From NCBI GenBank assembly GCA_028818385.1, contig JAPPNY010000033.1, forward strand, positions 21,018 to 78,077: a stretch of 57,060 nt of DNA, read 5' to 3'. Both the position numbers and the translations under genes were made by a program. Each line of letters starts with the position of its first letter. Position 1 is the stretch's first letter. The notes below the pieces were generated by a model. The model worked only from the letters and a program-made list of their open reading frames with translations. It made no database searches and had not been told where the DNA came from. This DNA is from Spirochaetaceae bacterium. GTDB taxonomy: Bacteria > Spirochaetota > Spirochaetia > SZUA-6 > Bin103. Below, piece after piece: positions 43,485-51,361 of the stretch.

Positions 43485-44067
43485 TCAGGCGAGCCGGTCG
43501 AGCTGGCCGCGCAACGCTCCGCCTTCGGTGCACAGCCAGTTGGCCAGGATGCCGAGGTCGGTGCCCATCGAGAAGTGGCGGACGCCCAGGTCCACGTAGA
43601 ACGGCGCCTGAACGGGTCTCTTGATCTCCGCGCGCGGCTGCACGTAGTGCGTGTGGTCGCCGCTCCCGAATCCGACGGCGCGGCCCGCCTTCGATCCCAG
43701 CCCGCCGCCGTCGGCCGGCGTCTCGGGCCGAATGCAGCGGACCGCGGCCCGGGCGTCGTTCGCGGTGCGGATGTCGGCGAACAGGACGCTGTCGAAGCCG
43801 GCGTTGACCGCCCGCGCCGCAGTGAAGTCGCGCAGGGCGGCATCCACCTTGATCATCGCGCCCATGCCCGGGAACAGCTCCACCGCGCGACCGATGCCGT
43901 CCAGGTCGTGCAGGTCGAACGGCGCCTCCTCCGCGACGAACTCGACGTAGTCGAAGGCGCCGCTACGCCCCACGACCTCGTAGATCGCCGGCCAGGGGCT
44001 GATGAACGTGGGTGCCGAGCGATGGCTTGCCGGCCCGCAGGAGCTCACGCAGGTGGTTGCGCCGCAT
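43485..44067 (-). pseudogene. HpcH/HpaI aldolase/citrate lyase family gene with a frameshift
   Basis: ATG 44067 reads MRRNHLRELLRAGKPSLGTHV and then leaves the family frame; reading one base further on gives ISPWPAIYEVVGRSGAFDYVEF and a full aldolase-like end (DLGVRHFSMGTDLGILANWL). One extra C (minus strand) at about 44004 explains it. A shorter protein starting elsewhere would lack the N-terminal strand. HpcH/HpaI enzymes cleave 2-keto-3-deoxy sugar acids to pyruvate plus aldehyde. The intact paralogue is at 45582. It follows the mazEF remnant by five bases. Confidence 0.8.
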
Positions 44068-44071
44068 GGGA

Positions 44072-44456
44072 TCAAGCCGTCAGCGTTCGGATCTTGGCCA
44101 GGGCGTCCAACAGGGTGTCGGAAGGCAGCGGGCAGACGTGTTCGGCCTTCCGCGCTCGCCAGTCCAGGCTCTTGAGCTGGTCCGACAGGATCACGCCCGT
44201 GATCGGCTGGCCCGTGGGAATCTCCACCTCATAGGGGTATCCCTCGCGCTCGCCGGTTACGGGCAGAAGAGCGCGAGTCCGACCTTGCAGGTCGTCAAGG
44301 TCGTAGTGCGGCGCGGCGGTACGCTCGACGATGAGTTTGCGCTCGCGCAGCTCGATGTCGACAGTTGTGCCGGCGGAGACATTCGCGCCGACGGCGAGCG
44401 GCCTCAGAATGCGGAGCGCGAGGCTGTTGCCCCACTTCTGGACCCTTGGTCGTCAT
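44072..44456 (-). pseudogene. MazE-MazF remnant: antitoxin N-terminus fused to toxin C-terminus
   Basis: The start ATG 44456 (RBS GAGAGGAAG) reads MTTK. The sequence then makes sense only one frame over, as VQKWGNSLALRI, the MazE DNA-binding signature, so one extra G in the GGG at 44442-44444 is likely. That frame continues VDIELRERKLIVERTAAP and DLDDLQG, then passes directly into GYPYEVEIPTGQPITGVIL and LKSLDWRARKAE, which is the C-terminal half of MazF. The MazE tail and the MazF N-terminus with its RNase residues are gone. It is neither a working antitoxin nor a working toxin. Confidence 0.8.
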
Positions 44457-44474
44457 CGCTTCCTCTCGCTCGGG

Positions 44475-44494
44475 GATATACAATGAGTATACTC
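44475..44494 (-). promoter_or_regulatory. mazEF promoter/operator remnant with inverted repeat
   Basis: TATAC AATGA GTATA forms an inverted repeat, and GAGTATACTC (44485-44494) is a perfect palindrome. On the minus strand TATACT serves as a -10 with TGGGCA 17 bases upstream as a weak -35, about 30 bases before the antitoxin ATG. The placement matches MazE autoregulated promoters. On the plus strand it also precedes the Uma2 gene. Confidence 0.45.
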
Positions 44495-44547
44495 GATCGC
44501 GGCGCGGGTGCCCAGGCGCGACGCGATTCGACTCCCTGGAGGCTTGT

Positions 44548-45585
44548 ATGGGCGCGCCGCGACGCCTTACCCTTCCCGGCATGGCCACGACCGAAACCGT
44601 CCCCGCCGAGCTGGACAGGCTGTCGGACCGCGAGGGCCTCCCGCCGACGGAGTTCCCCGGCTGCCGGCCCGTCCACCTGCCGCGTGCGGAGATCGGCCGC
44701 TTCGAAGGCCGGCTGGAGTACTGGGATGCGGCCACGGAAACGGCCTGGATCTGCGAGCCGGCCACCCCCTACCACGAACGCCCTTCGCGTCTCCTGACGA
44801 GATTGGCCGAACGAATCGCCGGGGTGCGCGGATCGCCCATCGAGTGCTACGGCTCGATGGACCTGTTGCTGCGCGAGCGCGGCGAGCCGCGGCGCATCAT
44901 GCAGGCGGACGAGTCCGTCTACCTGCATCCGGCTCATGCGAGGCTGCCGGGACCCGCCGCCATGGTGGTGGGGGAGGACGACTGTCCCGACGTGGTGCTG
45001 GAGGTGGATCACACCACCGACGCGCGCCGGGGCAAGCTCGCGCAGTACGAGTCGTGGGGATTCCCGGAGGTGTGGGTGGACGTGCCGGACGCGCCGTCGA
45101 CAAGTAGGCCGCGGGGACGGCGGTCGGCGCTCACGATTCACCTGCTGGAGCACGGCCGCTACCGGAAGGCGGCCGAGAGTCGGGCGTTTCCCGGCTGGAC
45201 GGCGGAGGAGATCCACGTCGCACTGAACGAGCCGGCACCGTCCGAGCGGACCAGCGCCGTGGTGGAGCGGGTCGGAGCGGCGCTCGGCGCTCGCGATGGC
45301 ACCGGGCCGGATGACGATCCGCTGTTCCGTTCTCAACGGCGGCAGGGATTCGAGCGCGGCCGTGCGGAAGGCCGCGAGGAAGGGCGCGCGGAAGGTCGGA
45401 CCGCGGGCGTGCAGCAGGGTCGCGCGCAGATGATCCGCCAGATCCTCCGGTCGCGCGGCATCGAGGTTGCCGAGGGGTTCCCTGCGGACGCGCAGGCATT
45501 CGCCGCGGCCTCCGAGGAGGTCTTGCTGGCGGCGGCGTTCGCCTGCACGAGCGAGGCGGGCGTCCTCGCCGCGATCCGTCGATGA
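44548..45585 (+). CDS. Uma2-family (DUF820) nuclease-like protein with Arg/Gly/Glu repeat tail
   Basis: A protein of 345 residues. The PD-(D/E)xK-like core reads PDVVLEVDHTTDARRGKLAQYESWGFPEVWVDVPD, with Asp, Glu and Lys in the expected order. The C-terminal region GRAEGREEGRAEGRTAGVQQ is a charged repeat often found in Rpn and transposon-related nucleases. ATG 44548 has CTGGAGG before it. Function of Uma2 proteins is unproven; a nuclease role in mobile elements is the usual inference. It overlaps the aldolase gene by four bases. Confidence 0.72.
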   Translation: MGAPRRLTLPGMATTETVPAELDRLSDREGLPPTEFPGCRPVHLPRAEIGRFEGRLEYWDAATETAWICEPATPYHERPSRLLTRLAERIAGVRGSPIECYGSMDLLLRERGEPRRIMQADESVYLHPAHARLPGPAAMVVGEDDCPDVVLEVDHTTDARRGKLAQYESWGFPEVWVDVPDAPSTSRPRGRRSALTIHLLEHGRYRKAAESRAFPGWTAEEIHVALNEPAPSERTSAVVERVGAALGARDGTGPDDDPLFRSQRRQGFERGRAEGREEGRAEGRTAGVQQGRAQMIRQILRSRGIEVAEGFPADAQAFAAASEEVLLAAAFACTSEAGVLAAIRR

Positions 45586-46409
45586 GCGCTTCCCCGACTC
45601 AACCCGACCCGACCTCGATCAACGCGGTCGAGCGATTCCGCCGGCGGATGGACGACGGCCACGTCTGCCTGGGCATGAGCATCACGCTGCCGGACCCGAT
45701 CGTCAGCGAGGTCGCCGTGGAGGCCGGCTACGACTTCATCTGGATCGAGAACGAGCACTCCTACCAGACCACGCGGGACGTGATGGCGCACATCCTGACG
45801 GTGCGCGGCACCGGGGTCGCGCCGGTGGTGCGCGTGCCGGTGAACGACCCGGCGGTCATCAAGCCGTACGTGGACCTGGCGCCCGCCGCCATCGTAGTCC
45901 CGCTGATCCGGTCCGCGGCGGAGGCCGCGGCTGCCGTGAAGGCGTGCCGTTATCCGCCGGCCGGGGTGCGCGGTTTCGGGCCGATCCGCAACATGGGTCA
46001 CGGCCGGCTGGAGTTCGACGAATACCTGGAGCAGGCCGCCCAGCAGGTAATGGTCATCGTCCAGGTCGAGCACGTCGACGCGGTCGACGACCTGGACGCG
46101 CTGCTGGACACGCCGGGCCTGGACGGCATATGCTTGGGCCGCAACGACCTGAGCGGATCGGTCGGCAAGCTGGGCCGCTACGACGACCCGCAGGTGCGCG
46201 GCATGATCGACACCCTGCTCGACAAGTGCGCCCGGCGCGACCTCTACCTGGGAGCCTCCCTCGGCCCGGACTGGGACTCGATCAAGGAGTGGGCCTCCCG
46301 CGGCATGCGCTGGTTCGGCGTCGGGGACGACATCGACTACCTGGTCGGCGGCGCGCGGCAGACGATGGCCGAGTTCCGTGCGGCGATGAGCGAGCTCGGC
46401 CGGAAGTGA
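45582..46409 (+). CDS. HpcH/HpaI-family aldolase
   Basis: A protein of 275 residues. IWIENEHSYQTT (catalytic/binding Glu-His), APVVRVPVNDPAVIKPYVDLA, VRGFGPIRNMGHG, VIVQVEHVDAVDDL (metal Glu) and ICLGRNDLSGSVGK are the family blocks. It makes pyruvate-type enolates and splits 2-keto-3-deoxy sugar acids. It is intact, in contrast to the minus-strand paralogue. The ATG lies inside the Uma2 stop (ATGA). Confidence 0.88.
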   Translation: MSASPTQPDPTSINAVERFRRRMDDGHVCLGMSITLPDPIVSEVAVEAGYDFIWIENEHSYQTTRDVMAHILTVRGTGVAPVVRVPVNDPAVIKPYVDLAPAAIVVPLIRSAAEAAAAVKACRYPPAGVRGFGPIRNMGHGRLEFDEYLEQAAQQVMVIVQVEHVDAVDDLDALLDTPGLDGICLGRNDLSGSVGKLGRYDDPQVRGMIDTLLDKCARRDLYLGASLGPDWDSIKEWASRGMRWFGVGDDIDYLVGGARQTMAEFRAAMSELGRK

Positions 46410-46433
46410 GTTGCCGGCGCTCAGGCTCGTCGG

Positions 46434-47216
46434 CTACACGCGGCCCGGGAACGACCTGCCCCTGACCTGCCGGAACGCCGGCACCTTCGGAGCGTCATCG
46501 ACCGATCGGTCTCGCCAGGAGTTGGCGCGCATGTAGTGAACGGCGTACCCCCGGCGCCGTGTGCCGGTGCGGTTGGCTCCGCTGCTGTGCAGCACCAGGC
46601 TGTGGTGGAAGCTCACGTCGCCCGGCCGTAGCGGCACCTCCACCACCGGCCACGGGTCGCTGCCGAGTTGATCGATGAAGGGCTCCAACCGCTCCTTCCG
46701 CACCATGCCCCACCGGTGGGTTCCGGCGGCGAAGTTCAGGCAGCCGTTCCGGCTCGTCGCCTCGTCTATTGCGGTCCAGGCGGTCACCAGGTCCATGGGA
46801 TAGATGTCGCGCCAGGACGCGGAGTCCTGGTGCCACGGCTGCTCGCTGCCGGTGCGGGGGCCCTTCATGAAGAGCTGGTCGTTGTAGAGCTTGATGTCGT
46901 CGGTGCCCAGCAGGTCCGCGACCATGTCGACGATCGCCGGATGGCATGCATGGCGCCAGAACACCTCGTCCCGGCACGCGACGGCGGAGAGCTTGCGCAC
47001 CGACAGCACCCGATCCAGCACTGGCGCCTCTCCGCGCCGGAATGGCCGTTCGAGCTGGACGCGGTCCGCGGGAATGTGACTGACGTTGCCTGCCGCCACC
47101 CGATCGACGTAGTCGGCGAGCTCGGCAACCTCCCCGGCGGAGACCACGTCGTGCACGGGCAGAAAGCCATCGACCTTGAACGACGCGATCTGCTCGGCCG
47201 ACAGGCGCCTGGGCAC
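46434..47216 (-). CDS. Phytanoyl-CoA dioxygenase-family (PhyH) oxygenase
   Basis: A non-haem Fe(II)/2-oxoglutarate oxygenase of 260 residues. The iron triad is PWHQDSASW (His and Asp) and LHSSGANRTG (His), followed by the 2-oxoglutarate Arg in RRRGYAVHYM. RPGDVSFHHSLV is the usual approach strand. GTG 47216 starts MPRRLSAEQIASF, the normal PhyH N-terminus. The substrate is unknown. It is convergent with the aldolase and divergent from sixA. Confidence 0.87.
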   Translation of the reverse strand: MPRRLSAEQIASFKVDGFLPVHDVVSAGEVAELADYVDRVAAGNVSHIPADRVQLERPFRRGEAPVLDRVLSVRKLSAVACRDEVFWRHACHPAIVDMVADLLGTDDIKLYNDQLFMKGPRTGSEQPWHQDSASWRDIYPMDLVTAWTAIDEATSRNGCLNFAAGTHRWGMVRKERLEPFIDQLGSDPWPVVEVPLRPGDVSFHHSLVLHSSGANRTGTRRRGYAVHYMRANSWRDRSVDDAPKVPAFRQVRGRSFPGRV

Positions 47217-47283
47217 ACGGCGATGGTAGCAGAGACGGTGCGTCGCCTGCCTCCGAATCGGCTATGCTGTGGCCAGAGGATCG

Positions 47284-47790
47284 ATGCGCATCTACATCGT
47301 CAGGCACGGCGAGGCGGAGTTCGCGGCCTTGGGATCGTCCGACGCCAGTCGGCAACTCACCGCGAAGGGAAAGCGCCAGGCCGAGCGCGTCGGCGCCGCT
47401 CTGCGCGTGCTGGATGAAGTCCCGGCCGTGGTACTCACCAGCCCGCTGCCGCGGGCGCGGCAGACCGCCGAGCTTGCCGTGAAGGCCATGGCCGACAAGC
47501 GGAGCCGCCCGCCGATCCGTGTGCTCGACCGGCTGGCCCCCGGGGCCTACGCCGGTGACGTGCTGGCCGCGATCCCGGCGGAGCCGCAACCGGTGATGCT
47601 GGTGGGCCATCAGCCCATGCTGGGCGCGCTGGTCGGGGCGCTGATCGGAGGCCTGCACGCCGCCCCGATCGATCTGTCGACCGCCTCGCTGGCCTGCGTG
47701 GAGACCCCCGGTGCTCCGTCCCCCGGCGCCGGCGAGCTGGAGTACTTCCTGCGGCGCGGCGTCATCTCGGCCCTCGCCAGGAAATCCTGA
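47284..47790 (+). CDS. sixA: Phosphohistidine phosphatase SixA-like
   Basis: A histidine phosphatase of 168 residues. MRIYIVRHGEAEF (catalytic RHG), LTSPLPRARQTAE and VMLVGHQPMLGALV (second His) match SixA, which removes phosphate from histidine of signalling proteins. ATG 47284 starts exactly at the family N-terminus. It is followed at once by the SDR remnant. Confidence 0.87.
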   Translation: MRIYIVRHGEAEFAALGSSDASRQLTAKGKRQAERVGAALRVLDEVPAVVLTSPLPRARQTAELAVKAMADKRSRPPIRVLDRLAPGAYAGDVLAAIPAEPQPVMLVGHQPMLGALVGALIGGLHAAPIDLSTASLACVETPGAPSPGAGELEYFLRRGVISALARKS

Positions 47791-47800
47791 GGCTACGCCC

Positions 47801-47974
47801 ATGACGGCCGCCATGCCCGATGAGCATCTGGCCCCGTACCGTGAGGCGAACCCGTTGCAGCGGTTCGCCGAACCGGTCGAGGTCGCGCGCTGCATCCTGT
47901 TTCTGGCAAGCGACGACGCGTCGTTCGTGACCGGATCGGTCATGGTTGCCGATGGCGGAGATACGACCAAATAG
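47801..47974 (+). pseudogene. C-terminal remnant of an SDR-family oxidoreductase
   Basis: The 57-residue frame ends NPLQRFAEPVEVARCILFLASDDASFVTGSVMVADGG, which is the last 45 residues of a short-chain dehydrogenase. The Rossmann domain and YxxxK are absent, with no sign of them upstream, where sixA lies. It overlaps the start of the permease gene at 47952. It is most simply a deletion scar. Confidence 0.8.
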
Positions 47975-48908
47975 AGCGGTCCTTGCAGCCGACCGCAGGC
48001 TGGCGGTACGGCTGCGCCGCCTGCTCGTCTCCGACCGCGAATACCTGCTGATCATCGCGCCGGTCGTCGCCTTCTACGTCGTGTTCGCCTATGTGCCCAT
48101 GTGGGGCGCGATCATCGCCTTCAAGGACTTCGGGTTCGGGGACACGATCGGCTCCGCGCCTTGGGTGGGGCTCAGATGGTTCAAGGAGTTCTTCGAGTCC
48201 TTCTACTTCTGGAGGCTGATTCGCAACACCGCGCTGATCAACGTCCTGTCGCTGGTGTTCGGATTCCCGGCGCCGATCGTGTTCGCGCTGGTCGTCAACG
48301 AGCTGCGCATCCGCTGGTTCAAGCGGTCGCTGCAGACGGTGAGCTACATGCCTCACTTCATCTCCACGGTGGTCGTGGTCGGCATGATGTACAACTTTCT
48401 CGGCGTGACGCACGGCTGGGTCAACAATCTGTTCGATCACCTGGGGATGGAGCGGATCAACTTCTTCCTCGAATCCCGATACTTTCGTTTTCTCTACGTC
48501 AGCTCCGGCGTGTGCCAGACCTTCGGCTGGAGCTCGATCATCTTCATCGCCACGATGAGTTCCATCGACGCCGAGCAGTACGAAGCGGCGGTCATCGACG
48601 GCGCATCCCGCACGCGGCAGATGCGCCACATCACGATACCCGGAATCATGCCGACCATCGTGATCATCCTGATCTTCACGATCGGCAACATGATGAACGT
48701 CGGTTTCGAGAAGATCATCCTGATGTACAGCCCCGGCATCTACGAGGTGGCGGACGTCATCCAGAGCTACGTCTACCGGCGGGGGTTGATCGACTTCGAC
48801 TACAGCTTCTCCGCCGCGGTGGGCCTGTTCAACTCCGTGATCAACCTTGCACTGCTGGTAGGAGCGAACTACCTGGCGCGGCGGGTTGGCGAGACGAGCC
48901 TGTGGTGA
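47952..48908 (+). CDS. lplB: ABC transporter permease, LplB type
   Basis: A permease of 318 residues with six predicted membrane helices. YVPMWGAIIAFKDFGFGD, TLSYMPHFISTVVVVGMMYNF-like (TVSYMPHFIST), the EAA loop EQYEAAVIDGASRTRQMRHITIPG and KIILMYSPGIYEVADVI are signatures of LplB/YtcP-type sugar or oligosaccharide transporters, whose binding proteins are LplA-like. I use ATG 47952; TTG 47946 also fits. Partner LplC follows. Confidence 0.9.
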   Translation: MAEIRPNRAVLAADRRLAVRLRRLLVSDREYLLIIAPVVAFYVVFAYVPMWGAIIAFKDFGFGDTIGSAPWVGLRWFKEFFESFYFWRLIRNTALINVLSLVFGFPAPIVFALVVNELRIRWFKRSLQTVSYMPHFISTVVVVGMMYNFLGVTHGWVNNLFDHLGMERINFFLESRYFRFLYVSSGVCQTFGWSSIIFIATMSSIDAEQYEAAVIDGASRTRQMRHITIPGIMPTIVIILIFTIGNMMNVGFEKIILMYSPGIYEVADVIQSYVYRRGLIDFDYSFSAAVGLFNSVINLALLVGANYLARRVGETSLW

Positions 48909-48942
48909 TGCCCGTGCACCAGGCAGGGTGAGCGAGGCGCGC

Positions 48943-49827
48943 ATGGCGATCCGGAACCGCGAACCGGGGCTCGACATCGCCGTGTGGAGCATCGCCGTCG
49001 TGGCGCTGCTGGTCACGCTGCTGCCGTTCCTGTACGTGCTGTTCCTGTCGGTCTCCACCCCGGAAGGGGTGTTCTACAACGAGGTCATGTTCCTGCCGGA
49101 TCGCATCTACCTGAAGTCGTACGCCGACATCTTCGAGCGCTCGCGGATCGCCACGTTCTACTTCAACACGGTCTGGATCGTCACCATCGGCACTGCAATC
49201 AACCTCGTGCTGACCTGTCTGGCCGCCTATCCCCTGTCGCGCCGCGACTTCCGCCTGCGCAACGTCTTCATGGCGTTCATCGTGTTCACGATGTTCTTTC
49301 ACGGCGGCATCATTCCCTTCTACATAGTCGTCCGGAGCCTGGGTCTGCTGAACAGCCGCTGGTCACTGGTGCTGCCGTTCGCGGTGTTCGCGTGGCACAT
49401 CATCATCACGCGCACCTACTACCAGTCCGCGATTCCCGACAGCCTGCAGGAGTCGGCGCTGATCGACGGGGCCGGCAAGCTGCGCATTCTCATCAGCATC
49501 GTGGTGCCGCTGTCGAAGCCGGTTCTGGCAGTCGTCGCGCTGTGGACCGCCGTGAACTTCTGGAATACCTACTTTTGGGCGCTGGTCTTCATCCACGATC
49601 CCGACAAGCAGCCGATCCAGCTCTTCCTGGTCAAGCTGCTGGTGCAGGGACAGGGGCGGGAGATGGGATTGATCGGCGCGGAGGAATCATTGGCCACGCG
49701 CAGCGGCGCTGCCGAGCAGATGAAGTACGTGGCGATCATCGTCACGATCGCGCCGATCCTTGCGATCTATCCCTTTCTGCAGCGCTACTTCATCAAGGGG
49801 GTGATGATCGGCGCCCTCAAGGGGTAG
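48943..49827 (+). CDS. lplC: ABC transporter permease, LplC/YtcP type
   Basis: A permease of 294 residues. PFLYVLFLSVSTPEGVFYNEV, TMFFHGGIIPFYIVVRSLGLL, the EAA loop ESALIDGAGKLRILISIVVPLSKP, and QRYFIKGVMIGALKG are diagnostic of LplC-type permeases. ATG 48943 follows lplB by 34 bases (GTG 48928 is possible). The 3' end overlaps the convergent GH51-like gene by 11 bases. Confidence 0.9.
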   Translation: MAIRNREPGLDIAVWSIAVVALLVTLLPFLYVLFLSVSTPEGVFYNEVMFLPDRIYLKSYADIFERSRIATFYFNTVWIVTIGTAINLVLTCLAAYPLSRRDFRLRNVFMAFIVFTMFFHGGIIPFYIVVRSLGLLNSRWSLVLPFAVFAWHIIITRTYYQSAIPDSLQESALIDGAGKLRILISIVVPLSKPVLAVVALWTAVNFWNTYFWALVFIHDPDKQPIQLFLVKLLVQGQGREMGLIGAEESLATRSGAAEQMKYVAIIVTIAPILAIYPFLQRYFIKGVMIGALKG

Positions 49828-51361
49828 TCAGCGTCAGCGTATTGACCGAGAACGGCGGCAGCGTGACTTCCACTACGGCACCTTCGGCGGTTACGGGCCC
49901 TCTCTCGATGCGCACGCGGTCGGGACACGAGGCATCGTTGTAGTCCCGCACGGTTCGGGAGGTCAGCGTGGCGAGCTCCGCCTGCGCCGCACCCCCGAGG
50001 GCTGGAATCGAGACCGCCGCACGGACTTCCTCGGTGAGGTGACGGTTGGTGACGCTGAGCACGGTGGTGGCGCCGTCGGGGCTCAGGGAGGCAGACGCGG
50101 ACAGCAACGGGAGCGGCGCCAGGTCGGCCACGGCCGGCCCGCCGGCGAAGTCCTGTTCGCGTCCCGCCTCCCGTCCGGCGATCCTCTCGCACTCAAGGCG
50201 CACCGCCACGGACGTGTTGCCGTGGTGTGCGCGGTACAGGTCGAACACGTGATAGGTGGGCGTTCGCCACAAGCGCGTCCCGTCGCACTGCAGCAGCAGG
50301 TGGATCCAGTGCGAGGCCATGGAGACGCTGTCCAGCCGGCGGTGGAACACGTCGAGCATGCTGGCGTGGGCCACCGCGTCGCGCATGGTCTGGCGGTGCA
50401 GCGAGTGCCGGGTGCCCCACTCCAGGAAGGCCAGCTTGACCGCTGGCGCGCCGATGTCGGTGCGATCGATCCAGTTGAGGCCCCGCAGATCGCTGGCCCA
50501 GGGCTTGCGATCACGGGTAAGCGCACGGACCAGCGCGATGCGCCCGTCGATCACGCCCTCCAGGCCGGCGGAGTTCTGCAGCACGCGGTAGTAGTCGGCG
50601 TCGCTGTAGTCGACCTCCGGGAAGCTGGCGCCGGTGTAGATGATCTGCCCCAGGTGATCGACCAGTGAGGAGCCGCCCAGGTTCGGCGTTCGGGCGTCGT
50701 CCAGCGTCTCGAACAGCGACCGGTTCCAGCCGTCGTCGCCGCCGGCCGCGATCAGCTCGATCTCCGGGTCGATCAGTCGCGCCGCCAGGGCGAACTGCCG
50801 GTAGCGCTCCGCGTACACGCGTGGGTCCAGGTCCAGCCAGCCGTAGACGTTCCAGTACCTGACCCCGTAGGGCGCCGGCTGACCGTGGGCTCTGCGCAGC
50901 CGGGTCAGGGACGAGTCGCCCGGGTAGTTGCAGTACTCCAGCCACCGCCGGGATCCCTCCGGCTCCTCCTCGTTGCAGATCATCATCGGCTCGGCGCCGC
51001 TCATCCGGCAGAAGCGGACGAACTCGTCGGTGCCGAAATCCATCGGCCAAGGCAGCTCCACCGCCTCGAACGGCGAGCGAGCCCACCAGTTCACCCGCAG
51101 CGGCCGTTCCTGCCGCGGTCCGACGCCGTCCTGCCAGTGATAGAAGGTGCCGCCGATCGCACTCATGTAGCCGATGGAGAGCGCACGCAGCGCCTCGGTG
51201 GTGTCGACACGAACGCCGTCGTCGTTGGGGATCGGCTTCTCGCCGACCCAGATCAGGTCCTGTGTCTCGACGAACTGCGGCCCGCAGCGCACCCCGTAGA
51301 GCGACCGATCGATCAACCCTAGGCGCTCGTCGCCATCGACCACGATTCGTGCGCTTTTCAT
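49817..51361 (-). CDS. GH51-like alpha-L-arabinofuranosidase homologue without the acid/base Glu
   Basis: A protein of 514 residues with a TIM barrel plus C-terminal beta-sandwich. YHWQDGVGPRQERPLR, FCRMSGAEPMMICNEEEPE, PAPYGVRYWNVYGWLDLD and KLAFLEWGTRHS align with GH51. The nucleophile Glu is present in LEWG, but the GNE that carries the acid/base Glu in GH51 is replaced by NVYGW. It overlaps the next GH51-like gene by four bases and is read from the same mRNA as the binding protein at 53001. Confidence 0.7.
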   Translation of the reverse strand: MKSARIVVDGDERLGLIDRSLYGVRCGPQFVETQDLIWVGEKPIPNDDGVRVDTTEALRALSIGYMSAIGGTFYHWQDGVGPRQERPLRVNWWARSPFEAVELPWPMDFGTDEFVRFCRMSGAEPMMICNEEEPEGSRRWLEYCNYPGDSSLTRLRRAHGQPAPYGVRYWNVYGWLDLDPRVYAERYRQFALAARLIDPEIELIAAGGDDGWNRSLFETLDDARTPNLGGSSLVDHLGQIIYTGASFPEVDYSDADYYRVLQNSAGLEGVIDGRIALVRALTRDRKPWASDLRGLNWIDRTDIGAPAVKLAFLEWGTRHSLHRQTMRDAVAHASMLDVFHRRLDSVSMASHWIHLLLQCDGTRLWRTPTYHVFDLYRAHHGNTSVAVRLECERIAGREAGREQDFAGGPAVADLAPLPLLSASASLSPDGATTVLSVTNRHLTEEVRAAVSIPALGGAAQAELATLTSRTVRDYNDASCPDRVRIERGPVTAEGAVVEVTLPPFSVNTLTLTTP

